Position numbers and translations under genes: made by a program. From an uncultured Butyricicoccus sp. (GTDB lineage Bacteria > Bacillota > Clostridia > Oscillospirales > Butyricicoccaceae): DNA of 7,158 nt. The DNA lies in NCBI GenBank assembly GCA_947575935.1, contig CANPPM010000139.1, positions 1-7,158 on the forward strand. The letters run 5' to 3'. Numbering within the stretch: position 1 is the stretch's first letter; each line of letters opens with the position of its first letter. Shown here piece by piece: positions 1 to 5,768 of this stretch. The notes under the pieces are model-generated. The model was not told the DNA's origin. It was given only the letters and a program-made list of their open reading frames with translations, and made no database searches.

Positions 1-719
1 GGCTGCACATTCACAGCAGTGCCCCAGGAATAGGGGATATCATTGTCGCGGCGGTATACATTGGCGCGCGGGTTGTCCCAGGAACGGAAGACCGCCTTGA
101 TCGCGCCCATCAGCTGCTCCTTCGGGTCAGACGGGAAGTCGGCGCCGATCTTAGCCTTGTATTCTGCTTTAAACTGCCCGGCCAGCTCCTTCAGGTCGTC
201 CGCGGTCAGATCGACGTCGAGCTTGACGCCCTTCTTTTCCTTCATCGCGTCGATCAACTGCTCAAAATACTTTTTGCCGACTTCCATTACAACGTCGGAA
301 TACATCTGAATAAAGCGGCGGTAGCAGTCCCATGCCCAGCGGGGATTATTCGACTTCTTCGCAATGACGTCGACCACCTGCTCATTAAGGCCCAGGTTCA
401 GAATGGTGTCCATCATGCCGGGCATGGAGGCGCGTGCACCCGAACGGACCGAAACCAGCAGCGGATTCTCCGCATCGCCGAACTTTTTGCCGTTGATCTC
501 TTCGATCTTACCGATGTACTCCACGATCTGCGCCATAATCTCGTCATTGATCTGACGGCCATCCTCATAATACTGCGTGCAGGCCTCGGTAGTAATCGTA
601 AAGCCCTGCGGTACAGGCATGCCGATATTCGTCATCTCTGCAAGGTTTGCACCCTTGCCGCCCAGCAGTTCACGCATATTGGCATTGCCTTCGGTGAACA
701 GGTAACAATACTTCTTCAT
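1..719 (-). CDS. ppdK: Pyruvate, phosphate dikinase, N-terminal 239 residues (3' end outside window)
   Basis: The enzyme interconverts pyruvate + ATP + Pi and PEP + AMP + PPi in the cytoplasm; in fermentative Clostridia it serves glycolysis or gluconeogenesis. The reading frame is open from the ATG at 719 to the window edge with no stop. The visible part is the N-terminal ATP-grasp domain. It starts MKKYCYLFTEG, followed by the glycine-rich GGKGANLAEM (residues 20-29, with K22) and the family signature SVRSGARASMPGMMDT (about 90-105). R92 in this motif falls at the same number as the ATP-phosphate-binding arginine known from the Clostridium symbiosum enzyme. The catalytic histidine and PEP/pyruvate domains lie outside the window. 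The start is supported by GGAGG at 731-735, 11 bases upstream, which is slightly long. The gene appears monocistronic at its 5' end, with its own promoter at 785-813. Identification is near certain. Confidence 0.97.
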   Translation of the reverse strand, partial: MKKYCYLFTEGNANMRELLGGKGANLAEMTNIGMPVPQGFTITTEACTQYYEDGRQINDEIMAQIVEYIGKIEEINGKKFGDAENPLLVSVRSGARASMPGMMDTILNLGLNEQVVDVIAKKSNNPRWAWDCYRRFIQMYSDVVMEVGKKYFEQLIDAMKEKKGVKLDVDLTADDLKELAGQFKAEYKAKIGADFPSDPKEQLMGAIKAVFRSWDNPRANVYRRDNDIPYSWGTAVNVQ

Positions 720-784
720 TTCTGGGGATTCCTCCGTTTCTTTTTCATGCACATATTTTTTATACAGTTTCACTCAACACACCT

Positions 785-813
785 ATTATATCATATTCAT
801 TATGACGATACAT
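785..813 (-). promoter_or_regulatory. Extended -10 promoter for ppdK
   Basis: On the minus strand the sequence TGATATAAT (793 to 785) matches the extended -10 consensus TGnTATAAT exactly. The -35 region at the right distance (ATGTAT, 813-808, 17-base spacer) is poor, which is usual when an extended -10 is present. Transcription would start near 778, giving a leader of about 58 bases that carries the ppdK ribosome binding site. The surrounding 765-870 is markedly AT-rich compared with the flanking genes. Confidence 0.7.
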
Positions 814-944
814 TATGTCATTTCGACTTATTTTAAATGCGTTTTTTGTGCAATCTGTCCATAAATAAATTGCTTCTACTGCAATCGGGTATTTTGTGAG
901 TGCTTCTTGGTCATTTTTTGCATTTCTGTGCTTCTGCCAAGGTG

Positions 945-958
945 CGAAAACGTTTTCA
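945..958 (-). promoter_or_regulatory. cre-like operator (CcpA/LacI-family site)
   Basis: The core GAAAACGTTTTC (946-957) is a perfect 12-base palindrome centred on CG. Read on the minus strand, TGAAAACGTTTTCG matches 13 of 14 positions of the catabolite-responsive element consensus TGWAANCGNTNWCA. It sits about 170 bases upstream of the inferred ppdK start site and downstream of the sugar operon's likely terminator, so ppdK is the most plausible target. The distance is long for CcpA activation. A local LacI-family regulator is an alternative. Confidence 0.5.
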
Positions 959-981
959 CCCCCTCTTCTTCCCGCCCTGTA

Positions 982-1015
982 AGACATGAACAGACCCGGC
1001 GGATACACCGCCGGG
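982..1015 (-). terminator. Likely terminator of the glycosidase-symporter operon
   Basis: An 8-bp perfect GC stem (CCCGGCGG at 995-1002 with CCGCCGGG at 1008-1015) encloses a 5-base loop. On the minus strand it is followed by a broken T-tract (TCTGTTCATGTCTT). It lies about 150 bases past the symporter stop codon. The T-tract is imperfect, so termination efficiency is uncertain, but this is the strongest hairpin between the two transcription units. Confidence 0.55.
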
Positions 1016-1161
1016 CCTTCGCTTGCCGAAAATTGTCTGTGCGCCGCAGCGCGTTTGGGAATCCGTTCTCCGGCAGCGGCCGAAACCTGCGGCCCGCGCA
1101 CAGGGCCCGGCCCTTTTACCGGAATGGAACAGCGCCCCGACAGCCGCCGCCCCCGGGAGGA

Positions 1162-2565
1162 TCAACCTGCGCGGCGCCGCGCAAGCTCCGCCGCATTTGC
1201 CTCCACCCGGCTCTTGTTCAGCGGATAAATCAGCATCAGCGCAATCGCCACAGCCCCCAGCCCCACGGCCGGTATCAGGCACGACCAATCAAACACCCTG
1301 TCCATAATCTCCGGATAAGCGCCCGGACGCAGCCCGACTTCCTGCGAGTATCCAATCGCGGTCAGCACCGCGCCGATCATTCCCGAAGAAAATGCCTGCC
1401 CCAATTTACGGGCGAAGGAATAGACCGAATAAATTGTACCGTCCTCGCGGACGCCGTTGCGTACCTCAGCGTCGTCAATCACATCGGTAATCATCGCCCA
1501 GATCACGGTATTGAACATCCCAAGCCCGATATAGGCCAGAGAAAAAAAGACCACATACGTCATCGCATCCTGCGGCCGCACAAGCAGGCAGAGCAGGTAA
1601 ACGCCCGCACCGAAGGCACAGGAGACGACTGACAGCTCCTTTTTACCGAACCGTGCCGCCAACCGGGCTGCGAAAGGGGCGCAGATTGCCAACACGCAAA
1701 TGGAGCTTGCAACCGTTGCAATCGACTGCGCGGCGGGCATGTTGTAGTAAATGGGGAAAATATAGCTAGCCATCCCCTGCATACCCAGCATCCCCAACAG
1801 CAGGAGGATCGCAGCCGCAATGATCCCAAGCAGCGCCCGATTGGTAAAAATATGCCGGAGCATCCTGCCAATGTCCAACTCGGTACGGTTCTGCGGCACC
1901 TCGACACGCTCCCGCACCAGCCGGAAGCACAACAGATAGCACAGCACCGCCAACACCGAGAAGACGCCTGCAATCAACATCAGCCGCGTTCCGGAAAGCA
2001 CATTTTGGCCATCCACTACGACGTACGCAAAGATCGGCGTACCAGTGCCAATGATCAGGCCGGCAAGCGTAGCGCCGATGGTACGCCAGGTGGAAAGGGA
2101 AGCGCGGTCCTCCGGGTCGGCCGAAACGGCGGAAGCCATAGAGCCGTAAGGAATGTTAATCGAGGTATAAAAAATACTGCCCCACAGAATATAGGTGATA
2201 AACATCCAAAAAATACGAAACCCCATCGGTGCGTTTGCAAACCCGGACTGATAAATAAGAAAGGAAGAAATTGCCACCGGGCCGCACATCCGCTTGATCC
2301 AGGGACGGAATTTTCCGGCCTCGGTCGGCCTGGAGCGGTCGACGATCTGCCCCATGGTCACGTCGGTAAAGGCGTCCACAAAACGCGCCGCCATCATCAG
2401 CGTACCCACCAAATAGGCGCTGATGCCCATCACGTTGGTATAGAATACCATCATAAAGCTGGAGGAAAGAATAAAGGTGAAATCGTTGCCAAAATCACCG
2501 AACATATAGCCCAGCTTGTCGCGTATGCCAAAGGGCCGTTCGGCCGCAGCGTTCAGATCTGCCAT
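1162..2565 (-). CDS. GPH-family (MelB/UidB-like) sugar:cation symporter
   Basis: This is a 467-residue membrane protein of the glycoside-pentoside-hexuronide:cation symporter family (major facilitator superfamily), with many hydrophobic segments consistent with 12 membrane helices. The N-terminus carries the family feature LGYMFGDFGNDF (18-29). RFVDAFTD (61-68) matches the MelB motif in which two aspartates bind the coupling Na+/H+; here these are D64 and D68. The next cytoplasmic loop is GQIVDRSRPTEAGKFRPW (72-89), the usual PxGKxRPW region. The length is normal and there is no IIA-like regulatory tail. The ATG at 2565 has AAGGAGA 9 bases upstream. The gene starts only 24 bases after the GH2 stop, so the two are co-transcribed, and the symporter presumably imports the GH2 substrate. 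The exact sugar cannot be read from sequence. Confidence 0.93.
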   Translation of the reverse strand: MADLNAAAERPFGIRDKLGYMFGDFGNDFTFILSSSFMMVFYTNVMGISAYLVGTLMMAARFVDAFTDVTMGQIVDRSRPTEAGKFRPWIKRMCGPVAISSFLIYQSGFANAPMGFRIFWMFITYILWGSIFYTSINIPYGSMASAVSADPEDRASLSTWRTIGATLAGLIIGTGTPIFAYVVVDGQNVLSGTRLMLIAGVFSVLAVLCYLLCFRLVRERVEVPQNRTELDIGRMLRHIFTNRALLGIIAAAILLLLGMLGMQGMASYIFPIYYNMPAAQSIATVASSICVLAICAPFAARLAARFGKKELSVVSCAFGAGVYLLCLLVRPQDAMTYVVFFSLAYIGLGMFNTVIWAMITDVIDDAEVRNGVREDGTIYSVYSFARKLGQAFSSGMIGAVLTAIGYSQEVGLRPGAYPEIMDRVFDWSCLIPAVGLGAVAIALMLIYPLNKSRVEANAAELARRRAG

Positions 2566-2589
2566 AAGCTTGCTCTCCTTTGCAAAACG

Positions 2590-4860
2590 TTATTCCTTGC
2601 GGGCAATCGCAGTCAGCTTGACATTCAGGCTTTCGAGAAATCCGTCGGGCAGCTGGCCGCCTGCCATGCGGAGCATTGACTCCGGCGTCATATTCTTCAG
2701 CATGCTCCACATGCCCTCGCCCGGTGTAATCTGGAACCCAGTCGCCAGTTTAGCCGCCTCTTTTACGATTTCAAACGCCTCGGGGCAGGCCGCCAGCTCC
2801 TCCATTGTATAACGGACGTTCCAGCTGCCCGCAGGGAAGGTCATCGGCGCATGCAAGTCCATGCTGCCCGTCGTAGAAAACCAGTTTGCGACCCCTTCAC
2901 GGCGCTCGTTCACCTCGGGCAGCACATAAATTTCGGGTTCCCGCTCCACCTTTTCCAGGGTCATGGCGTCCTGCACCGGTCCGGCAACCGCCTTCAGCAC
3001 ATTGAAGCCATCCCGAAGGGCAACGGTAAAGACAAACATTTTGTCCGCTCTCTGAACCCCTATGCAAGAACCGTTCAAGTACAGCGTAACCTCGGGCTGA
3101 TTGGAGCAAACGCGAATTTCAGTTGTCTGCCCGGCGCGCTGGGCATAACGCCTGCCGCATAAGTGTACCATAGGGTTCCTGCTCCAATAGGCCTGGTAAA
3201 CGTAAAAACTGTCCTTCCGAATTTTCCGATCCATGGTGACCAAGCCCTTATTATTCCGCCCGGCCACGCCGCCCTCATTGCGGGCCGCACAGCCGAAATC
3301 AAACATATTCCACACGTGGGCCGACCACAGCCACGGACGCGCATCGAGCACCTTGGCCATGTGCGCATGATACAGGGTCTGGTATTCCTCCGAATAGTCT
3401 TTGCAGGCCGGTTCCGGACCGTGATAGGTGAGGATCCCCTCGCAGCCGTACTCACTCAGTCCTAGGCACAGGTTGGGGTGTTCTGCATGGAAGCGGTCCA
3501 ACCAAGGTCCATTGTCCTCCATTTTCCCGCCATACCAGCCAAAATAATGGTTGTAACTGATGAGATCGGTGATATCATGCAGGGGCGAGTCCTCAGGCGT
3601 CATCGACACGTGCGCAATGGTTGTCAGCCGAGTCGGGTCAAGCTCCTTGGCCAGCGCATGCAGCATGCGATGATTTTCCACCAGTTGCTCGGAAATGCCG
3701 CCGATCAGGATCTCATTGGAAATCCCCCAAAAACAAATGGAAGGATGGTGATAATTTTGTATGATAAGCTCCCGAAGCTGCTGGATACAGTTTTGATGCG
3801 CGCCGGGATCCTGGTTGAAAACCGAGATGAACGGAATTTCCGCCCAAACGACAAACCCCAGCGCATCACATGCGTCATAAAAGTCCTGCGCGTGCTGATA
3901 ATGGGCCAGCCGCACGGTATTTGCGCCCAACTCCTGAATGAGCAGGGCATCCTGCCAATGATCGTCGCGTGACAGCGCATTACCTTGATACAGACGGTCC
4001 TGATGGCGGGAAACGCCGCGCAGCGGCAGGGAACGGCCATTGAGGAAAAACCCTTTTTGCGGATCACACGAGAAATCGCGGACGCCTGTCCGGCAGCAGA
4101 TCTCATCGTAAACCTCGTTCCGGCGCAGCAGCGTAGCGGTAACCGTGTACAGACAGGGGCTCTCAACATCCCATCGCGCGGCTTCCGGAACCGGTACCAT
4201 AACGGCGGGCGCCCCCGCCGGCCGGCAAGCGTCTCCGACCTCGCGCCCGGTATCGTCGGTAATCGAGTAAAGCACGGTAAAGCTTTCATCTGCATTGACA
4301 ATTCGGGCGTCTATCTCAAAGTGCGCGCCGCCACAGTCGCAGGGCCTGGGGGTAACTGTTATTCCGGGTCCCCCATAATGCATTAAATCAAAATGCGCCT
4401 CCGGCACGCTAATCAAATTGACCCCACGGTACAGGCCGCCGTAAAACGTAAAATCGGCCGACTGTGGATAGACGCTGTCCAAACACTCGTTTGAACAGTT
4501 AATGACCAGCAGATTGGGCGCGTCTGCCCTGCAAAGCGCTGTCACATCCGCACGGAAAGCCGAATATCCGCCTGCATGTGTAGCCGCCTGTTTGCCGTTG
4601 ACGAACACGACAGCCTGCTGCCCGGCAGCAAGCACCTCCACAAAGACCCGCCCGCCGGGCAGGGGTTGGCATGGAGTTTCAAACTCCCGGGCGTACCAAT
4701 AACTGCCGCGGTCATAGCCGCCGCGCCCGTCATGACCGTCCACCGCATTCCAAGTATGGGGCAGCTCGACCGCCTGCCAGCCAGTGGGCAGGGTGTCAGG
4801 CAGCCCGGCGTCCTCTTGAATAAATCTCCATCCGCTGTTGATAGGGATACTCTGTCTCAT
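2590..4860 (-). CDS. GH2 glycosidase, beta-galactosidase/beta-glucuronidase type, with C-terminal extension
   Basis: This cytoplasmic 756-residue retaining glycoside hydrolase of family 2 has no signal peptide. Domain order: N-terminal jelly-roll sugar-binding domain (about 10-150, with the GGLYR motif at 141-145), Ig-like domain (about 155-262), TIM barrel (about 263-560), DUF4982-like beta domain (about 575-628, with VTLYLNG), then a methionine-rich, probably helical tail (about 680-756). The predicted acid/base is E383 in GISNEI and the nucleophile is E470 in LSEYG. GVSRHQDR (282-289) and GRNNKGLVTMDRK (534-546) resemble Clostridia/Bacteroides GH2 beta-galactosidases. The N536-x-K538 pair also fits the NxK motif that binds the glucuronate carboxylate in beta-glucuronidases, so specificity is open. 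An upstream in-frame ATG at 4881 would add seven residues, but the ribosome binding site lies inside that extension, so 4860 is preferred. It is the first gene of an operon with the GPH symporter. Confidence 0.93.
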   Translation of the reverse strand: MRQSIPINSGWRFIQEDAGLPDTLPTGWQAVELPHTWNAVDGHDGRGGYDRGSYWYAREFETPCQPLPGGRVFVEVLAAGQQAVVFVNGKQAATHAGGYSAFRADVTALCRADAPNLLVINCSNECLDSVYPQSADFTFYGGLYRGVNLISVPEAHFDLMHYGGPGITVTPRPCDCGGAHFEIDARIVNADESFTVLYSITDDTGREVGDACRPAGAPAVMVPVPEAARWDVESPCLYTVTATLLRRNEVYDEICCRTGVRDFSCDPQKGFFLNGRSLPLRGVSRHQDRLYQGNALSRDDHWQDALLIQELGANTVRLAHYQHAQDFYDACDALGFVVWAEIPFISVFNQDPGAHQNCIQQLRELIIQNYHHPSICFWGISNEILIGGISEQLVENHRMLHALAKELDPTRLTTIAHVSMTPEDSPLHDITDLISYNHYFGWYGGKMEDNGPWLDRFHAEHPNLCLGLSEYGCEGILTYHGPEPACKDYSEEYQTLYHAHMAKVLDARPWLWSAHVWNMFDFGCAARNEGGVAGRNNKGLVTMDRKIRKDSFYVYQAYWSRNPMVHLCGRRYAQRAGQTTEIRVCSNQPEVTLYLNGSCIGVQRADKMFVFTVALRDGFNVLKAVAGPVQDAMTLEKVEREPEIYVLPEVNERREGVANWFSTTGSMDLHAPMTFPAGSWNVRYTMEELAACPEAFEIVKEAAKLATGFQITPGEGMWSMLKNMTPESMLRMAGGQLPDGFLESLNVKLTAIARKE

Positions 4861-4874
4861 GCACTGCACTCCTT
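4861..4874 (-). promoter_or_regulatory. Ribosome binding site that fixes the GH2 start
   Basis: On the minus strand AAGGAG (4874-4869) lies 8 bases before the ATG at 4860, which is ideal spacing. The alternative ATG at 4881 has no Shine-Dalgarno sequence ahead of it, and this AAGGAG falls within its codons 3-4. The shorter protein starting MRQSIPINSG is therefore favoured. Confidence 0.85.
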
Positions 4875-4928
4875 TTTTCAATAAGATCTATTAGGAAACC
4901 GAACCAATCCCATCCGCCGGAAGCGGCC

Positions 4929-4956
4929 TGTATCCGCAAACATTAACCATTCTCAA
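4929..4956 (-). promoter_or_regulatory. Weak candidate promoter of the GH2-symporter operon
   Basis: On the minus strand TTGAGA (4956-4951, 5 of 6 to the -35 consensus) is followed after 16 bases by GATACA (4934-4929, 3 of 6 to the -10 consensus). The -35 lies inside the inverted repeat CATTCT-TTTG-AGAATG (4948-4963), which could be an operator. The poor -10 makes this tentative. Confidence 0.27.
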
Positions 4957-4980
4957 AAGAATGCGGCATTTACCGCCGCA
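4954..4980 (-). terminator. Terminator-like hairpin upstream of the GH2 operon
   Basis: TGCGGC (4962-4967) pairs with GCCGCA (4975-4980) across a 7-base loop. On the minus strand the stem is followed by TTCTTTTG. It resembles a small intrinsic terminator, yet no gene precedes it: acpP already has a strong terminator 470 bases upstream. It could stop read-through, end an unannotated RNA, or be a chance hairpin. Confidence 0.4.
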
Positions 4981-4996
4981 AGCCCCATAATACAAG

Positions 4997-5072
4997 CCGG
5001 AAGAGCCAAATTTTCGCAGGAATATCGGGATCTATTTCGGGAAAACATGGTTAGACCCGGTGAAAAAGCACC
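4997..5072. repeat. Decayed copy of the intergenic hairpin element core
   Basis: The stretch TTTTCGCAGGAATA (5011-5024) and the following TATTTC...GAAAA (5033-5045) repeat the centre of the element at 5333-5374 with scattered changes. The right flank also resembles it (TGG..., then GGTGAAAAAGCACC at 5059-5072 against GGCGGAAAAAGGACC). The hairpin is partly kept: TTTTC/GAAAA, then GGAATA/TATTTC with one G-T pair, and outer CCA/TGG. The left arm is largely unrecognisable. It is read as an older, degraded member of the same repeat family, in the same orientation. Confidence 0.65.
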
Positions 5073-5126
5073 TGGCCAGCCAATGCCCGCTCGGTTCCAA
5101 ACAGAGGGATACCGATTCCTGCATAG

Positions 5127-5159
5127 TGTCTCCGGAATCAAGGTTTCTATTCCCGGACA
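5127..5159. repeat. Imperfect inverted repeat
   Basis: The left arm TGTCTCCGGAAT (5127-5138) faces the right arm ATTCCCGGACA (5149-5159) across a 10-base loop; the arms pair except for one bulge and one mismatch. No T-tract follows on either strand, so it is not a terminator. It lies between the two copies of the hairpin repeat. No function is assigned. Confidence 0.5.
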
Positions 5160-5207
5160 GCGGATACGGAGAGTGCGAAAAAAATGGAGAACGCCCACCC
5201 TCACTGA

Positions 5208-5227
5208 GATACGGCCTCTTACGTATC
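5208..5227. repeat. Short perfect inverted repeat GATACG...CGTATC
   Basis: A 6-bp perfect stem (5208-5213 with 5222-5227) encloses an 8-base loop. It belongs to the hairpin-rich, gene-free region between acpP and the GH2 gene. No function is visible. Confidence 0.4.
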
Positions 5228-5263
5228 AAGAAAGCCACCGGCAAACCACACCGCTTCCGGCGA

Positions 5264-5278
5264 GGCGCCTTAGGCGCC
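5264..5278. repeat. GC-rich hairpin at the edge of the palindromic element
   Basis: GGCGCC-TTA-GGCGCC forms a perfect 6-bp GC stem with a 3-base loop (a 15-base odd palindrome). It overlaps the left end of the long palindromic element. It is followed on the plus strand by GTTTG rather than a T-run, so it is not a convincing terminator. Confidence 0.55.
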
Positions 5279-5436
5279 GTTTGAAAAATGGAAATATGCA
5301 CAATGGCGAGGAACTTTTTCGCCAGACAAACACAATTTTTCGCAGGAATACTGGATGTATTTCAAGAAAAATTGGGGAAGTATGGCGGAAAAAGGACCGT
5401 TGTTTGGGCGTATTGACATTTTTCAAACAAGCCCTA
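5271..5436. repeat. Long palindromic (MITE-like) intergenic element
   Basis: The two halves of this roughly 166-base stretch are complementary in a nested series. GTTTGAAAAATG (5279-5290) pairs with 5417-5428 over 12 perfect bp; AATATGC (5293-5299) with 5408-5414; CAATGG (5301-5306) with 5397-5402; TTTTTCGCC (5315-5323) with 5384-5393, one bulge; CAATTTTTC (5333-5341) with 5366-5374, perfect; and GGAATAC (5345-5351) with 5357-5363, closing a 5-base loop. The outermost TAGG (5271-5274) and CCTA (5433-5436) extend the terminal inverted repeat and both end in TA, as expected of elements moved by IS630/mariner-type transposases. No coding capacity is seen. A structured RNA is the alternative reading. 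Confidence 0.72.
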
Positions 5437-5445
5437 GAAAACCAT

Positions 5446-5490
5446 AAAAAAAGAACCCGTGCAGGCCCTACAGGGCTTCCACGGGTTCTT
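5446..5490 (-). terminator. Strong intrinsic terminator of the accD-accA-acpP operon
   Basis: AAGAACCCGTG (5451-5461) and CACGGGTTCTT (5480-5490) form an 11-bp perfect stem, with an inner GCCCT/AGGGC hairpin inside the loop. On the minus strand it runs into a continuous T-tract (complement of the seven As at 5446-5452). It begins 14 bases after the acpP stop codon. Confidence 0.94.
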
Positions 5491-5503
5491 CTCTGAATAT
5501 AGG

Positions 5504-5728
5504 TCAGGAATGTGCCTCAATATACTCTACAATATCGCCGATTGTCGAAAGCTTCACGGCGTCCTCATCCGGGATGCTGATTCCACATTCCTCTTCCAGA
5601 TCCATCATCAGTTCAACAATATCCAGAGAATCGGCATTCAGATCATCCTTGATCGAGGTCTCGGCAGTAAGGGTGGACGCGTCCGCGTCAAATTTGTCCG
5701 CCAGCAGGGCGCAGATTTTTTCAAACAT
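5504..5728 (-). CDS. acpP: Acyl carrier protein
   Basis: This small acidic protein of 74 residues, normal for the family, carries growing acyl chains in type II fatty acid synthesis. The phosphopantetheine attachment motif is DSLD, with S34 as the modified serine, inside LNADSLDIVELMMDLEEE (30-47). Helix II is acidic, as needed to dock FAS enzymes, and the C-terminal helix ends VEYIEAHS. AAGGAG lies 8 bases before the ATG. It is the last gene of the accD-accA-acpP set, 40 bases after accA, and is followed directly by a strong terminator. An acpP placed after accA rather than near fabD/fabF is less common, so it could be a second ACP of the genome. The family call itself is secure. Confidence 0.96.
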   Translation of the reverse strand: MFEKICALLADKFDADASTLTAETSIKDDLNADSLDIVELMMDLEEECGISIPDEDAVKLSTIGDIVEYIEAHS

Positions 5729-5768
5729 GGGATTAACTCCTTTTTCATTATAAATTTGTTAAATGCAT

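Noticed and set aside
760..1101. 113-residue ORF on the minus strand between the symporter and ppdK
   Set aside because: It has no ribosome binding site, crosses the likely terminator, the cre site and the ppdK promoter, shifts from GC-rich to AT-rich within one frame, and resembles no known protein.
1105..1122. AGGGC-CCG-GCCCT-TTT hairpin, terminator-like on the plus strand
   Set aside because: It is a short stem with only a few Ts, in the wrong orientation for every gene here, within a generally GC-rich stretch.
2580..2595. AAAACGTTATTCC resembling a half-cre at the GH2-symporter junction
   Set aside because: Only one half-site fits the consensus and the bases are explained by the GH2 stop codon and the spacer to the symporter ribosome binding site.
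4953..5204. Overlapping 70-150 residue ORFs on both strands in 4953-5496
   Set aside because: They run through the inverted repeats, lack ribosome binding sites and have arginine- and proline-rich compositions typical of unconstrained frames.
5413..5440. TTGACA-16-TAGAAA promoter-like sequence on the plus strand at the edge of the palindromic element
   Set aside because: It would point antisense into the acpP terminator with no plus-strand gene to serve. The -35 is perfect, but the -10 is weak and half of it lies in the element's terminal repeat.
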